Shown: positions 9,101 through 19,749 of the stretch, in pieces
How the letters are laid out: each line of letters begins with the position of its first letter
How positions within the stretch are numbered: position 1 is the stretch's first letter
Assembly (NCBI RefSeq): GCF_003966755.1
Contig: NZ_AP018005.1
Coordinates: 372,001 to 436,000 of the forward strand
DNA: 64,000 nucleotides
Source of the DNA: Candidatus Rickettsiella viridis
GTDB lineage: Bacteria > Pseudomonadota > Gammaproteobacteria > Diplorickettsiales > Diplorickettsiaceae
Direction: 5' to 3'
Notes under the pieces: generated by a model
What the model was told of the DNA's origin: nothing
Seen by the model: the letters and a program-made list of their open reading frames with translations, nothing else
The model's database searches: none
Position numbers and translations under genes: made by a program

Positions 9101-12100
9101 CAATGGTAATGTTAATCCAAACTGGAATTTTAGTAGTGTCTGGGCGATGGGTACCGGCAGTTATTTATACCCGGTTTTCAGCCCACCCAATGCACCAGTG
9201 GTAACACCAGGGGCCAATTGCCCTCCAGGAACAGTATCTTATTATCCTCTAACCCTACCTAACCTAAGTGCCAGCAATAAAGTGTATGATGGCACTACGC
9301 TGGCTACGGTAACAGGAACCTTGTCAGGGATCCTTCCAGGAGATACTGTTTCTGTCTCCTCACTGAGCGGCACCTTCAACAATAAAAATGTGGGAACTTC
9401 AAAGCCAGTGACCGTCACCCAGCCGGGCTTGTCTGGTGCTAATGCCAGTAAATATCTGCTAGTACAGGTTTCTTTGAATAATATCACAGCGAATATAACC
9501 CCGCGTCCGCTTACCCTAACGGCGACAGCGCAGAGCAAGGTATATAATGGAACCACCGCTACAACGACCACCACATTAACGCCGATGGGTGTTATTACGG
9601 GCGATATAGTGAGTTTCAGCCCTACGGGCACCACCGCTACGTTTGACACGAAGAATGTGGGTAATAATAAAGCGGTGACGGTGAGTAATATTGTGGGTAG
9701 CGGTGCAGACATAAATAATTATTCTTATTTACCTATTACCACTACAACTGCCAATATTACGAAACTTGCGCTGACATTAAACGCGGCGGCGAATAACAAG
9801 GTTTATAATGGAACAACTACCGCAACGATAAGCACATTGACGCCGGTGGGTGTTATCACGGGTGATATAGTGAGTTTTAGCCCTACGGGAACCACCGCTA
9901 CGTTTGACACAAAGAATGTGGGTAATAATAAACCGGTGACGGTAAGTAATATTGTGGGTAGTGGTGCGGACATAAATAATTATTCTTATCAACCTACTGT
10001 TATGACAGCAGCGGATATTACGCCCCTTCCAATTACATTGAATGCAGTGGCCAATAATAAAGTTTATGATGGAACAATTACTGCAACGATAAGCACATTA
10101 ACGCCGGTGGGTGTTATCACGGGCGATATGGTGATTTTTAGCCCTACGGGAGTCACCGCTAAGTTTGACACGAAGGATGTAGGTAATGGTAAATCGGTGA
10201 TGGTGAGCAATATTGTGGGTAGCGGTGCAGATATAAATAATTATTCTTATTTACCTACTACCACTACAACCGCCGATATTACGAAACGTGCACTTACATT
10301 GAGTGCGGCAGCTGATAGCAAGGTTTACGATGGAACGACTACCACAACGGTAACAGCATTAACGCCGGTGAATGCTATCTCAGGGGATACGATTAATTTT
10401 AATCCGGCTACAGCGACTGCTACGTTTGATACGAAGAATGTAGGTAATAATAAAGTGGTGACGGTGAGCAACATTATTGCCAGTGGTGCGGATGCTGGAA
10501 ACTATTCCTTTGCGTCGACAACCACCACGCAGGCGAATATTACGCAACGTGCGCTGACATTGAACGTGGTGGCCAATAATAAGGTGTATGATGGAACGAC
10601 TACTGCAACAATAAGTACATTAACGCCAGTAGGTGTTGTCACGGGCGATATGGTCAATTTCAGTCCTACGGGAACCACCGCTACGTTTGATACGAAGAAT
10701 GTAGGTAATAATAAAGCGGTGACGGTGAGTAACATTACTGCAAGCGGTGCAGATGCTGGAAACTATTCCTTTGCGTCGACAACCACCACGCAGGCGGATA
10801 TTACGCAACGTGCGCTGACATTGGACGCGGTGGTCAATAGTAAGGTTTATGATGGAACGACTACCGCAATGATAAACACATTAACCCCGGCGGGTGTTAT
10901 TACGGGCGATATAGTGAGTTTCAACCCTACAGGAACCACTGCTACGTTTGATACAAAGAATGTGGGTAATAATAAACCGGTGACGGTGAGTAACATTACT
11001 GCAAGCGGTGCAGATGCTGGAAACTATTCCTTTCCGTCGACAATCAATACGCAAGGGAATATTACGCAACGTGCACTTAGCTTGAGCGCGGTGGTGGATA
11101 ACAAGGTTTATGATGGGACGACTACCGCAATCTTAGTCTCCATAACGCCCGATAATTTGATATCAGGGGATACGGTTAATTTCAATCCTGCTGCAGCGAC
11201 CGCTACATTTAACACGAAAAATGTGGGTAGGGATAAACCTGTGACGGTGAGCAATATTATAGGCAGCGGTGTGGACATAAATAATTATTCTTATATGTCT
11301 AGTATTACGACAACCGCAAACATTACGCAACGTGCACTTACATTGAGCGCGGTGGCGGATAACAAGGTTTATGATGGAACGACTACCGCAATCATAAACG
11401 CTATAACGCCCAATGATGTTATAACGGGTGATACAGTTAATTTCAGTCCTATTGGCACGATCGCTACATTTGACACGAAAAATGTAGGTAATAATAAAGC
11501 GGTGACGGTGAGTAACATTACTGCAAGCGGTGCAGATGCTGGAAACTATTCCTTTCCGTCGACAGCCACCGCGCAGGCGGATATTACGCAACGTGCGCTG
11601 ACATTGAACGCGGTGGCCAATGACAAGGTTTATAATGGAACGACTACCGCAATCTTAGCGGCCATAACGCCCAATAATGTGATATCAGGTGATGTAATTA
11701 ATTTCAATCCGGCTACAGCGACTGCTACGTTTGATACGAAGAATGTAGGTAATAATAAAGCGGTGACGGTGAGCAACATTACCGCAAGTGGTGCAGATGC
11801 TGGAAACTATTCCTTTCCGTCGACAACCACCGCGCAGGCGGATATTACGCAACGTGCGCTGACATTGAACGCGGTGGCCAATAATAAGGTGTATGATGGA
11901 ACCACTACCGCAACGATAAGCACATTATCGCCTATAGGTGTTGTTACGGGTGATATAGTGAATTTCAACCCTACGGGAACCACCGCTACGTTTGATACGA
12001 AAAATGTAGGTAATAATAAAGCGGTGACGGTGAGTAACATTACTGCAAGCGGTGCAGATGCTGGAAACTATTCCTTTGCGTCGACAACCACCACGCAGGC

Positions 12101-13625
12101 GGATATTACGCAACGTGCGCTGACATTGAACGTGGTGGCCAATGACAAGGTTTATAATGGGACGACTACCGCAATCTTAGCGGCCATAACGCCCAATAAT
12201 GTGATATCGGGTGATGTAATTAATTTCAATCCGGCTACAGCGACTGCTACGTTTGATACGAAGAATGTAGGTAATAATAAAGCGGTGACGGTGAGCAACA
12301 TTACCGCAAGCGGTGCAGATGCTGGAAACTATTCCTTTCCGTCGACAACCACCACACAGGCGGATATTACGCAACGTGCGCTGACATTGAACGTGGTGGC
12401 CAATAATAAGGTGTATGATGGAACGACTACCGCAACAATAAGTACATTAACACCAGTAGGTGTTGTCACGGGTGATATGGTCAATTTCAGTCCTACGGGA
12501 ACCACCGCTACGTTTGATACGAAGAATGTGGGTAATGGTAAACCAGTGACGGTAAGCAATATTGTAGGTAGCGGTACAGATATAAATAATTATTCTTATC
12601 TGTCCACAAACAATACAACGGCTAATATTACGAAACTTCCGCTTACATTGAACGCCGTGGTTGATAATAAGGTTTACAATGGAACGACTACTGCCACAGT
12701 AAGCGCATTAATCCCAAGTAATGATGTTATCATGGGCGATGTGATTAATTTTAGTCCTATTGGAACGACGGCTTTATTTAACAATAAAAATGCAGGTTTC
12801 AATAAACCAGTAACGGTGAGTAACATTACTGCAAGCGGTGCGGATGCTGGAAACTATTCTTATCCGTCTACAATTAGCACTATCGCAAATATTAATAAAC
12901 GAAGTATCGATGTAACCGCCGTGGCTAACAATAAGCAATATGATAAAAATGCGACAGCTACAGCGAGTATTAGCAGCAATGACATATTATCCGGTGATAA
13001 TGTTACTTATAGCTATACCAGTGCCACCTTTGAGAGTGATGATGTGGGGAATGGGAAGCGGGTTGACGTTAACAATATTCAGGTTTCTGGTCCAAATGGA
13101 GGAAACTACGTGGTTAACAACCCGAATGTTTACAGCTTTGCTGATATTACTCAACGTCCATTTTCAGTGAAAGTTATAGGTTTCAGCAAACGGTACGACG
13201 GTACAACGGTGGCCACTGTACAATTGACTAGCACTAGCGCTGAACCCGGTGACGCCATAGGGATTAGCTATTCACAGGCGGTATTTGTAAACCCAGGCCC
13301 TGGTCGAAATATTCCAATCGCAATTGAGAACGTTAACATAGGTGGATCTGAGTCAACCAATTATACAATGTTGGGTGGATCCACGCTTTATACCACCGCT
13401 GATATTTACCCTCTTTTTCCACCACCTGAGCCTGAACCTGAACTTATGATTCAACCCTATCTTAATGCGCAACGAAACGTTGCGGCAGTGTTAGATAAAC
13501 CGTTAACGGGATATTTGTATCGATCCTATGACAAACCTCTTACTGGCAATTTATTTAGAACATATGAAGGTCTGAATCTCTCCGTGATGCGGAATGCTAT
13601 CAATGTACCAGTCAGCCAGAGGTAA
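6162..13625 (+). CDS. Giant two-partner secretion exoprotein (TpsA), filamentous haemagglutinin-like adhesin
   Basis: 2487 residues. The long N-terminus with a hydrophobic core (VFLKQLILLFILSNAMMNAQSA) resembles the extended signal peptides of large secreted adhesins; ATG 6162 or 6204 may be the start. Residues about 50-230 form a haemagglutination-activity/TPS domain with VNRVLG and the hallmark INPNGVVFG, which TpsB recognises. Residues about 720-960 hold GLUG motifs (GGLVGLNANNISNSYATG and relatives). Residues about 1030-2420 hold 16 YDG repeats of about 87 residues. The C-terminus has a short duplicated PLTG-YLYRSYDK motif and no autotransporter barrel, so a separate TpsB is needed. The opposing tpsB at 14256-15971 carries an in-frame stop, so export may be lost. 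Likely role: surface or secreted adhesin. Confidence 0.9.
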   Translation: MHFICCVARDSVAKMWVIISKTIRTTRVFLKQLILLFILSNAMMNAQSAPIGAQVTAGTGSISQSGNTTTINQQSQNLSLNWNQFDIAPKETVNFAQPGRNAIAVNRVLGSNQASQIQGHLNANGQVWLINPNGVVFGKNSTVNVGGLLASTLDIADSELNKSQRQFSGSGTGSIINKGNIQAAKGGYVAMIANIVSNQGRITTPQGTTALAAGSQVTVTFAENQLTGIRIDKSTLNNLVENKQIIRANGGTVIMTAGAHDSLLSSAVNNGGIVEAQTVSKHKGEIILLGGMDAGTTTVSGTLDATAPHSGKGGSIETSAAHVKIAPEVKITTQSSEGAAGTWTIDPQDYTIAASGGDITGSQVSALLASNNIIISSAQGQTAGTGNLNVNNAITWSNTNSLTLNAVRNVNFNSGGTITNTAGGTLNVRADSGATGTGTIVMGGGSINISGAGGAINFYYNPATFGTPSTFTNVTAGAGTTFTPYMLINTPANLAAIATAPNNTRNYALGTNLNLSSIANFTPITFSGKFDGLNNTISNLTITGSNISVGLFNTLSAAAIVKNLTLSNVNVSGQAYVGSLAGTNNGTVSNITVSGSVKGNAAFVGGVFGIALPGSSGNCITSSVNVSATGINDISDYVGGFSGSITGGTYTNNTVTGSVTTGAHNRYIGGFAGYNNATIKNSSYTGTMITPYDGILGGFIGFTDPASVVQGVYSTATLNAGDYGYDSNGGLIGVNNGTIDSSYATGNLTFGQSWNVGGLVGLNANNISNSYATGNVSITPGPVPVGNGLQTFIQNYGGLVGQNIGGALSNVYATGNLIATGTVANSGTRSVGGLVGYMPGGSISRAYATGKVTAVASSNAFGGLLGYYAAGAITNVYASGNVSVTAVPGVAIPPSAIGGLIGFLGSGTLSNGYSIGSVNGSVGATNIGGLIGQFSGAVTGRSFWDTITSGRATSAGGANVVGMTTANMQTQANFTSATAANGNVNPNWNFSSVWAMGTGSYLYPVFSPPNAPVVTPGANCPPGTVSYYPLTLPNLSASNKVYDGTTLATVTGTLSGILPGDTVSVSSLSGTFNNKNVGTSKPVTVTQPGLSGANASKYLLVQVSLNNITANITPRPLTLTATAQSKVYNGTTATTTTTLTPMGVITGDIVSFSPTGTTATFDTKNVGNNKAVTVSNIVGSGADINNYSYLPITTTTANITKLALTLNAAANNKVYNGTTTATISTLTPVGVITGDIVSFSPTGTTATFDTKNVGNNKPVTVSNIVGSGADINNYSYQPTVMTAADITPLPITLNAVANNKVYDGTITATISTLTPVGVITGDMVIFSPTGVTAKFDTKDVGNGKSVMVSNIVGSGADINNYSYLPTTTTTADITKRALTLSAAADSKVYDGTTTTTVTALTPVNAISGDTINFNPATATATFDTKNVGNNKVVTVSNIIASGADAGNYSFASTTTTQANITQRALTLNVVANNKVYDGTTTATISTLTPVGVVTGDMVNFSPTGTTATFDTKNVGNNKAVTVSNITASGADAGNYSFASTTTTQADITQRALTLDAVVNSKVYDGTTTAMINTLTPAGVITGDIVSFNPTGTTATFDTKNVGNNKPVTVSNITASGADAGNYSFPSTINTQGNITQRALSLSAVVDNKVYDGTTTAILVSITPDNLISGDTVNFNPAAATATFNTKNVGRDKPVTVSNIIGSGVDINNYSYMSSITTTANITQRALTLSAVADNKVYDGTTTAIINAITPNDVITGDTVNFSPIGTIATFDTKNVGNNKAVTVSNITASGADAGNYSFPSTATAQADITQRALTLNAVANDKVYNGTTTAILAAITPNNVISGDVINFNPATATATFDTKNVGNNKAVTVSNITASGADAGNYSFPSTTTAQADITQRALTLNAVANNKVYDGTTTATISTLSPIGVVTGDIVNFNPTGTTATFDTKNVGNNKAVTVSNITASGADAGNYSFASTTTTQADITQRALTLNVVANDKVYNGTTTAILAAITPNNVISGDVINFNPATATATFDTKNVGNNKAVTVSNITASGADAGNYSFPSTTTTQADITQRALTLNVVANNKVYDGTTTATISTLTPVGVVTGDMVNFSPTGTTATFDTKNVGNGKPVTVSNIVGSGTDINNYSYLSTNNTTANITKLPLTLNAVVDNKVYNGTTTATVSALIPSNDVIMGDVINFSPIGTTALFNNKNAGFNKPVTVSNITASGADAGNYSYPSTISTIANINKRSIDVTAVANNKQYDKNATATASISSNDILSGDNVTYSYTSATFESDDVGNGKRVDVNNIQVSGPNGGNYVVNNPNVYSFADITQRPFSVKVIGFSKRYDGTTVATVQLTSTSAEPGDAIGISYSQAVFVNPGPGRNIPIAIENVNIGGSESTNYTMLGGSTLYTTADIYPLFPPPEPEPELMIQPYLNAQRNVAAVLDKPLTGYLYRSYDKPLTGNLFRTYEGLNLSVMRNAINVPVSQR
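8330..9000 (+). repeat. GLUG-motif repeats within the adhesin gene
   Basis: Six or so units of the form (V/I)GGL(V/L/I)G...(S)NxYATGxV recur about every 35-55 residues (for example VGGLVGLNANN, FGGLLGYYAAG, IGGLIGQFSG). GLUG motifs are known from secreted beta-helical adhesins and proteases. They sit between the TPS domain and the YDG repeats. Confidence 0.75.
9257..13410 (+). repeat. Sixteen tandem YDG repeats (about 261 bp each) in the adhesin gene
   Basis: I count 16 units marked by K(V/Q/R)YD/NGTT at the N-terminal edge and ending near NYSY/NYSF...ADITQR. Central units are 87 residues (261 bp) and nearly identical at DNA level, for example the blocks from 11600 and 12123, which repeat as a two-unit (522 bp) period. 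The first unit and the last two are more diverged (KQYDKNAT, KRYDGTTV). Near identity indicates recent expansion by recombination and makes copy number uncertain in short-read assemblies. Confidence 0.9.
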
Positions 13626-13701
13626 TATTTATATAAATAGAGATTAGCAATTAATATAAAGTGCAGCAAATTAAGTGAAGTTATATTTTATAGCCTTTAC
13701 C

Positions 13702-14171
13702 CTATAGATTCAGACGAATATAAGAGAGCCAATTCGGTAACGCTGTCGATTTTCTCTTTGATCGAGCTGTGGTCTTATTTTTAATGGGGAACCATAGATG
13801 TTCAATGGAATTAAGATCGGGTGAGTAAGGTGCTAAGAAGATTAATTCGCATGCTTTTAAATGAACTAAGGCCTTTGCTCTTACTGATTTATGAAAAGCT
13901 GCATTATATGCAATAATAGTGTTCCCTAGAGATATTTTGGGTAACGAACACTGTTCAAGATAGGTTTCAAAAAGAAGGGAATCACAATAGCCATCAAACA
14001 TAATCTTTAATTTTATGGTTATGCCTATTTTGATAGTCCGCCTTTGTTTTCACGTTTCCACTGGATTCTTTGAGTGTTAGGCAATCATAAGTAGTCGAAA
14101 GGTCCTGAACCATGAGTTTCATAGTGCTTCACAACCCCCGTACGTAAATCATAACTATATGGCGATGGCAT
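13702..14171 (-). pseudogene. Decayed IS630-family transposase
   Basis: On the minus strand an ATG at 14171 begins MPSPYSYDLRTGVVKHYETH, the typical N-terminus of IS630 transposases, but the frame soon stops. A later fragment reads VKTKADYQNRHNHKIKD, and the last 99 codons (14001-13702) contain the DDE-endonuclease C-terminal part: NTIIAYNAAFHKS (usually MDNASFHK, so the catalytic aspartate is changed to Y) and LAPYSPDLNSIEHLW with the final catalytic glutamate. It is missing its middle and has lost an active-site residue, so it is a remnant. It lies between the convergent tpsA and tpsB genes and may have separated them. Clear terminal inverted repeats were not identified. Confidence 0.75.
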
Positions 14172-14255
14172 AGCTTTCCTTTTTATTTTTTCCACACTCT
14201 ACAAAATACAATACTTTTTTGTATAATGTATCTACCTTTATAGTAAAGGTGATAG

Positions 14256-15971
14256 TTAAAAACTTTTTCCAAACTGGACCCATATTTGATTATTATTCAC
14301 TAAGGGTATTATATTAGGCGGCGGTGTTGGGCCAATGCGGTGAGCAAAACGAGCATGTAATCCCCAACCTTTCCAGCTTATATCAAGCCCCACACCCGTA
14401 CTGTAAAGATTAAATAAATTAGGTTCATTTATAAAATTATCTTTATAAAGCTGTATACGACCCGCATCAATAAAGATCATGGGTCTCCAGATACCAGGAA
14501 TATCCATATCCAGTATGTGTCGAAGCTCGGCGGTTGCGGTGTAGCCTTGTGCGCCACTGATTGCACCCACGTCATAAGCACGAACGACAAATGGACCACC
14601 TAATGTAAATTGTTCTGATGAATCGAGATTTTTACTCGCCCACTGACCATCAGCATCCAAAAACAGAGAAGTGTTGCGAGTAAATTGTTGTTCTCGGGAA
14701 AGATGGATATTTAATTTAGTAAAACTACCAGCCGTTTTAGTAGTAAGTGAGTTGATTTCACTTTCCAGTGTACTATTATAAGTTATATTTCCCTGAGTAA
14801 GCGCTAAATAAGCATTCGTTATACCATGGACGTCACGAAATTCCGCTGTGTTTTCTAGTCTGGCGCTATTCGAGTGGCGTGCTCTATAGATATCAACTGT
14901 TTTCAGATCATCATGCAGATTTTTGTAAACATATCTAAGCGTACTACAGAGATTAACATTAACTTGCCGAATCCAATCATAAGAGAACCACAAATCACCA
15001 ACATTTAGGCTGCCTTGTGCTTGTAATGGATCTAAGTTGTCTCTTAACCGATAAGTCATACCATAGTAGTTTGTTCCCATGTTAAACCCGGGATATAGAG
15101 GGAAATCGTAGTCAAAGTGACCCTACATGAGATCTCGGCCAGAGCTGACGCCTTCTATAACCATATGGTCGCCTTGACCCGTTGGATTATTAAATTGTAA
15201 AGAAGCATTATACCGTGTTCTCCCAGTATAGGGACTGCCATAGTTATCTATTCCTATAAATCCATTCATGAGGTCAGTCGGCTTAATGAAAACCTGTAAA
15301 TCTGAACTACCCACCGTCTTACCAGGGCCCAGGGTGCTACTCGTCACAATACCAGGTAGATCATCAAGTAATAGTAAACTGCGATTTAGCTTGGATCCTT
15401 CTATGAAGTCGTTGGTTTTCAGAGCACTAAGCATCAGATTGGCTCGATAGGAAGAGAGTCGACTGGTATTTTTTATTCGAATAGTGCCGTAACGGGCTTC
15501 TAGAACGTTAAATTGAACGATACCGTTTTGGATATTTTGAGCTGGAATATAAGCGCGTGAAAATTGATAACCATGTTGCTGATAATAATGGGAAATACGG
15601 GCAGCAAGGGCATTGAGCTGGTTAAGGTTTAAAGTTTTGCCTTCTCCATCGGCTACTAAAGCATGTAGGGTGGGGGTATTAAATAAAGTATTTCCGCAAA
15701 TTTTAATTTGTCGAACATATAAAGTCGCCTTATTGGTACTTAGTATGGGTTGAAGCGGCTCGATGTATAATCCAGTATTACTTGGGAAACTTTGTGTATG
15801 TTCACTCGGCGCTTGAGGTAAAAGTTGTGAACCTTGTGGTGCTCGAGGAATGTTAGCTGCTTGGACATAAGGCGCTATAAGAAGTCCACAACAAGCGGCA
15901 AGTTTAATAAGTATTAAGCTAAATTTAGAATGCTGTTTAGGGTGTGTTCCTTTCATAAATTTGATTGCCAT
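14256..15971 (-). pseudogene. Outer membrane TpsB transporter (ShlB/FhaC family), interrupted by one in-frame TAG
   Basis: The N-terminal 282 codons (15971-15126) have a signal peptide, a POTRA domain (LYVRQIKICGNTLF... through FNVLEARYGTI, residues about 84-170) and the start of the FhaC barrel (GFIGIDNYGSPYTGRTRYNA). After GRDLM a TAG (15123-15125) stops translation; the same frame continues as GHFDYDFPLYPGFNMGTNYYGM for the rest of the barrel, ending WVQFGKSF at 14256. The full frame is 571 codons, normal for TpsB. The aligned position is usually Tyr in this family, so TAT/TAC to TAG is the likely change. It should export the adhesin encoded convergently at 6162. As read it is a pseudogene unless TAG is suppressed. 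Confidence 0.88.
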
Positions 15972-15997
15972 CCTTAGTAATCAATCATCGATTTTAC

Positions 15998-16074
<77 letters not shown>

Positions 16075-16234
16075 TTACTACAATAACTTCGTTCGAATCT
16101 ACACTGCTCCTTCCTGCGCTACGCAATCCTGCTCGCTTGGAAGCCGGCCCTACGCTTCCTGCTTCGGGCGTTCGCGGGGAAAAGCGTTGCTTTTTCTGAT
16201 CCTGCTCACTTAACCAGGCGATGGGCTGTTAATA

Positions 16235-16271
16235 AAAAGGAGCCTAAATTGTAATCAATTTAAGTCCTTTT
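16235..16271 (-). terminator. Rho-independent terminator of rpoD
   Basis: An imperfect hairpin (AAAAGGACTTAAATTG on one arm, CAATTTAGGCTCCTTTT on the other, read on the minus strand) is followed by TTTTTATT. It lies 27 bases past the rpoD stop. The 150 bases between it and the tRNA gene contain a GC-rich stretch with no recognisable gene. Confidence 0.65.
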
Positions 16272-16297
16272 AGCAATTTGCTATTTAACTTTAATAA

Positions 16298-18313
16298 TTA
16301 CTGTTCTTGTGGAAGAAAACTACGTAAGGGTTCTGCACGTGTAGGGTGACGCAGTTTACGCAATGCTTTCGCTTCAATTTGTCGAATACGTTCGCGTGTT
16401 ACGTCGAATTGTTTACCTACTTCTTCTAAAGTATGATCGGTGTTCATATCGATACCAAAACGCATACGTAATACTTTTGCTTCACGAGGGGTGAGTGTGG
16501 CAAGTACTTCATTTACATTTTCGCGCAGGCCTTCAATCGTTGCTGCGTCAATGGGTGATAGTGCCGTTGTATCTTCAATAAAGTCGCCTAAATGTGAATC
16601 GCCATCATCATCACCAATCGGTGTTTCCATGGAAATAGGTTCTTTAGCAATTTTAAGAATTTTACGGATCTTATCTTCAGGTAGTTCCATTTTTTTACTG
16701 AGTTCTTCTGGAGAAGGTTCTTTGCCCGTGGCCTGAAGTATTTGACGTGCAATACGATTGAGTTTATTGATGGTTTCAATCATATGTACCGGAATACGAA
16801 TGGTACGCGCTTGATCAGCAATGGAACGTGTAATGGCTTGTCGTATCCACCAAGTGGCATAGGTTGAGAATTTATAACCGCGTCGGTATTCAAATTTATC
16901 AACTGCTTTCATTAAACCAATGTTACCTTCTTGTATTAAATCAAGAAATTGTAAGCCGCGATTAGTATATTTTTTTGCAATCGAAATAACTAAACGAAGA
17001 TTAGCTTCAACCATTTCTTTTTTGGCACGTCGTGCTTTTGCTTCGCCTGCCGACATTTGACGATTGATCTCTTTGATTTCCCCGATCGACATGTCAACCG
17101 ATTTTTCTAAATCTTTTAGTTTATCTTGCGCAGAAACAATCGACGGTTGTAATTTTTTTAATGCTGGGGCATAGCTTTGTTTAGAGAGAATATGTTTTTT
17201 AAGCCATTTCTCACTCGTTTCATTTTTTGGGAAAGAATCAATAAAAATTTGTCGAGGCATTTTAGCCCCATTAATACATAAGCGCATGATATTACGTTCT
17301 TGGGTTCGAATCTCTTCTAAGAGAGAACGCATTTTTCGAGTTAATTTATCGAGTTGGCGTGGAATAAGTTTAAATTTAGTAAAAGCATCAGAAACTAATA
17401 ATGCTTGCTTTAAACTTTTTTTATCATGACGCCCATATTTTTTTTGAGCAGTTAAAAAGGCTTGATAAAGTGATTGTAATTCAGCAAAGCGCGCATGAGC
17501 GAGCTCTGGATCAGGCCCTCCATCGAGTTCACTAAATCCTTCATCGTCAGCGGTTGCAGTTTTGGATTTTGAATCGTCACTGTCATCGTCAGATTCGTTG
17601 TCTTCTTTTTTTATGGATGAAGCAAATTTACTTCCTCCTTTGCCACCCCTATCATCATCTTCTTCTTCACCCATTCCTTCATCGTCACTGATGGTTTCAT
17701 CTTCTTTAGTCGCAATTTCCAATGGGATAGAGAGTTCCTCCAGATCAAGGAAGCCACTGATAATATCGTTTAAACGAATCTCTTGGCGTTCATAACGCGC
17801 GTAATCATCCAGCACATAGGCAATATTTTCTGGGTATTGTGCAAGTGCAACCAGGATAGCCTGAAGACCTTCTTCAATGCGTTTTGCAAGTTTGATTTCG
17901 CCTTCTCGGGTCAATAATTCAACCGTACCCATTTCACGCATATACATACGAACCGGATCGGTGGTACGGCCTAGTTCAGCGCCTATATTTCCTAAAGTAG
18001 AGGTATTATCTGAGCTGGATTCTTCATCAGAAAGATTGGTCGGTATTAGTTGGGTTTCTATATCGGGTGGAACTTCACAGACTGAAATGTTCAGTTCATT
18101 CAGCATGGAGATGATTTCTTCAAGCTGCGATTGATCATGTTCAGGTTCGGAAGCGCTGCTTCCAAGGTGATGGGTGCTATTTCCCCCCGCTTCACCGTCA
18201 GAGTCATTCTCTTCAACGAGACAGTCGTTTATCTCCGCATAGGTCACAAAGCCTAATTTTCTGCCATGGGCTATTAGTTTTCGTAAACGGGTTTGTTGTT
18301 GTTCGAAATCCAT
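16298..18313 (-). CDS. rpoD: RNA polymerase primary sigma factor RpoD (sigma-70)
   Basis: 671 residues, slightly longer than E. coli RpoD. Region 1.1 at the N-terminus, region 1.2 around [20 protein letters not shown], an acidic linker rich in D/E/S (residues about 210-260), then region 2 with [49 protein letters not shown] (core binding and -10 recognition), region 3 and region 4.2 with the helix-turn-helix [22 protein letters not shown]. It directs the core polymerase to housekeeping promoters. It is divergent from folK-folP (104 bases apart) and followed by a terminator and a tRNA. dnaG and rpsU are not next to it in this window. Confidence 0.97.
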   Translation of the reverse strand: MDFEQQQTRLRKLIAHGRKLGFVTYAEINDCLVEENDSDGEAGGNSTHHLGSSASEPEHDQSQLEEIISMLNELNISVCEVPPDIETQLIPTNLSDEESSSDNTSTLGNIGAELGRTTDPVRMYMREMGTVELLTREGEIKLAKRIEEGLQAILVALAQYPENIAYVLDDYARYERQEIRLNDIISGFLDLEELSIPLEIATKEDETISDDEGMGEEEDDDRGGKGGSKFASSIKKEDNESDDDSDDSKSKTATADDEGFSELDGGPDPELAHARFAELQSLYQAFLTAQKKYGRHDKKSLKQALLVSDAFTKFKLIPRQLDKLTRKMRSLLEEIRTQERNIMRLCINGAKMPRQIFIDSFPKNETSEKWLKKHILSKQSYAPALKKLQPSIVSAQDKLKDLEKSVDMSIGEIKEINRQMSAGEAKARRAKKEMVEANLRLVISIAKKYTNRGLQFLDLIQEGNIGLMKAVDKFEYRRGYKFSTYATWWIRQAITRSIADQARTIRIPVHMIETINKLNRIARQILQATGKEPSPEELSKKMELPEDKIRKILKIAKEPISMETPIGDDDGDSHLGDFIEDTTALSPIDAATIEGLRENVNEVLATLTPREAKVLRMRFGIDMNTDHTLEEVGKQFDVTRERIRQIEAKALRKLRHPTRAEPLRSFLPQEQ

Positions 18314-18417
18314 AACGCTGCTTGACCTCTTAGAGAAAGTAATGCTTTTATTATACCTTATCAGAGAAAGCTATAAACCTTTCACTAAAAAAAGGCAAGC
18401 CCATACCCCAAAAAAAT

Positions 18418-19749
18418 ATGTTGATACTCGGATTAGGTAGTAATTTAATCGATAGTGTAAATAATTTACGCCGTGCAGTACAGTTATTGCAAAAATCGCA
18501 TGCGGTAACCGTGGTGAAAATTTCACCTGTTTATAGTTCATCGGCGCTCTTGCCAGCTTATGCGCCACTGGCCTGGGATAAGCCTTACTTAAACCTAGCA
18601 CTTCGCTGTCAATCGTCTTTAACGCCCACCGAGCTCTTAGCCGCCGTTAAACAGGTTGAAAAGCAGTTAGGCCGCCAGGAAAGCCAGCGCTGGGCACCTC
18701 GGATTATCGATATTGATATTTTAGCTTGGGGGGATTATCAGACTAATCAAGCGATGTTGCAGATACCGCATCCTGAATTAGAAAAAAGACCTTTTGCTTT
18801 ATGGCCTTTGCTTGATCTTCTTCCAGAATGGCAGCACCCACAACGCGACTTGTCGGATTTACTCGGGCGATGGGGTTCACGATTTTCAGGTCAAGCACCA
18901 TTTAATACCAGACAATTGCCTCATCGTTTATTAGGGACTCAGTTAGTAGGAATTTTGAACGTTACACCGGATTCTTTTTCCGATGGAGGCCAATTTCTTG
19001 AGCTGCCTGAGGCGCTTGCCCAAGCGGAAAAATTGGTTTTAGAGGGTGCTGAGATCCTGGATATAGGCGCAGAATCGACCCGTCCTGGAGCAAAACCTGT
19101 TTCACCCGAAGATGAATGGTGTCGGCTTGCGCCTATTTTAAGTGTATTAAAGGATAGTTCAGTACGTTGGCCTATAAAACCGAAGTTAAGTATTGATACG
19201 CGCCATTATCAGGTTGCTGAAAAAGCCTTGGAATTAGGGATTGATTGGATTAACGACGTCAGTGGTTTTGCTGATAGTAGAATGGGTGAGCTGGCGGTAA
19301 AAAATGCGGTAAAGTGTGTGGTGATGCATAATTTAGGGGTTCCGGCCGATAAAAATAAGGTGTTGTCCTCTGACCCGAATATTTGTCAGCAAATTTTTGA
19401 ATGGGCTAAACAGCGATTTAAACAGTTAATTGCAGCCGGTGTTGCACCCGAACAGCTTATTTTTGATATTGGTATTGGCTTTGGAAAAACAGCCCAGCAA
19501 TCGGCATCTTTGTTAAAAAATATAAATTATTTTCGTGGTCTTGATTGTCAGTTATTAGTGGGGCATTCGCGGAAATCCTTTTTAAATTTAGTGACCGATA
19601 AGTTAGGTGTAGAAAGGGATATTGAAACAGCACTTTTATCTTATCAATTAGCTGCCCATCACGTTGATTATTTACGAGTACATAATGTTGAGCTCAATGC
19701 GAGGGCAGTCAATATGGCAGCACAATGGATGAAAGAATCAATTATTTAA
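18418..19749 (+). CDS. Bifunctional HPPK-DHPS, folate biosynthesis (FolK-FolP fusion)
   Basis: 443 residues in two enzymatic halves. Residues 1-155 are hydroxymethyldihydropteridine diphosphokinase: [25 protein letters not shown] and [14 protein letters not shown]. Residues about 170-440 are dihydropteroate synthase: [50 protein letters not shown] and VGHSRKSFL. Together they convert hydroxymethyldihydropterin to dihydropteroate, the sulfonamide-sensitive step. Such fusions are known in Francisella and some other intracellular bacteria and in plants. No clear ribosome-binding site precedes ATG 18418. The 3' end overlaps the convergent gcvPB region by 4 bases. Confidence 0.94.
   Translation: MLILGLGSNLIDSVNNLRRAVQLLQKSHAVTVVKISPVYSSSALLPAYAPLAWDKPYLNLALRCQSSLTPTELLAAVKQVEKQLGRQESQRWAPRIIDIDILAWGDYQTNQAMLQIPHPELEKRPFALWPLLDLLPEWQHPQRDLSDLLGRWGSRFSGQAPFNTRQLPHRLLGTQLVGILNVTPDSFSDGGQFLELPEALAQAEKLVLEGAEILDIGAESTRPGAKPVSPEDEWCRLAPILSVLKDSSVRWPIKPKLSIDTRHYQVAEKALELGIDWINDVSGFADSRMGELAVKNAVKCVVMHNLGVPADKNKVLSSDPNICQQIFEWAKQRFKQLIAAGVAPEQLIFDIGIGFGKTAQQSASLLKNINYFRGLDCQLLVGHSRKSFLNLVTDKLGVERDIETALLSYQLAAHHVDYLRVHNVELNARAVNMAAQWMKESII

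Noticed and set aside
9242-12559. Series of open frames on the minus strand of the adhesin repeats
   Set aside because: They recur once per 261-bp unit, have low-complexity composition and no start signals; they are shadows of the repeated coding sequence.
9257-13410. CRISPR-like array
   Set aside because: The regularly spaced repeats are 261-bp coding units in one open frame, without short repeats and unique spacers.
16081-16230. Second tRNA or structured RNA between rpoD and the tRNA gene
   Set aside because: A piece resembles a D-arm (GCTCACTTAACCAGGCGATGG), but no acceptor, anticodon or T-arm can be paired.
17562-17795. Serine-rich plus-strand frame inside rpoD
   Set aside because: It is the complement of the acidic linker of the sigma factor and has no independent support.
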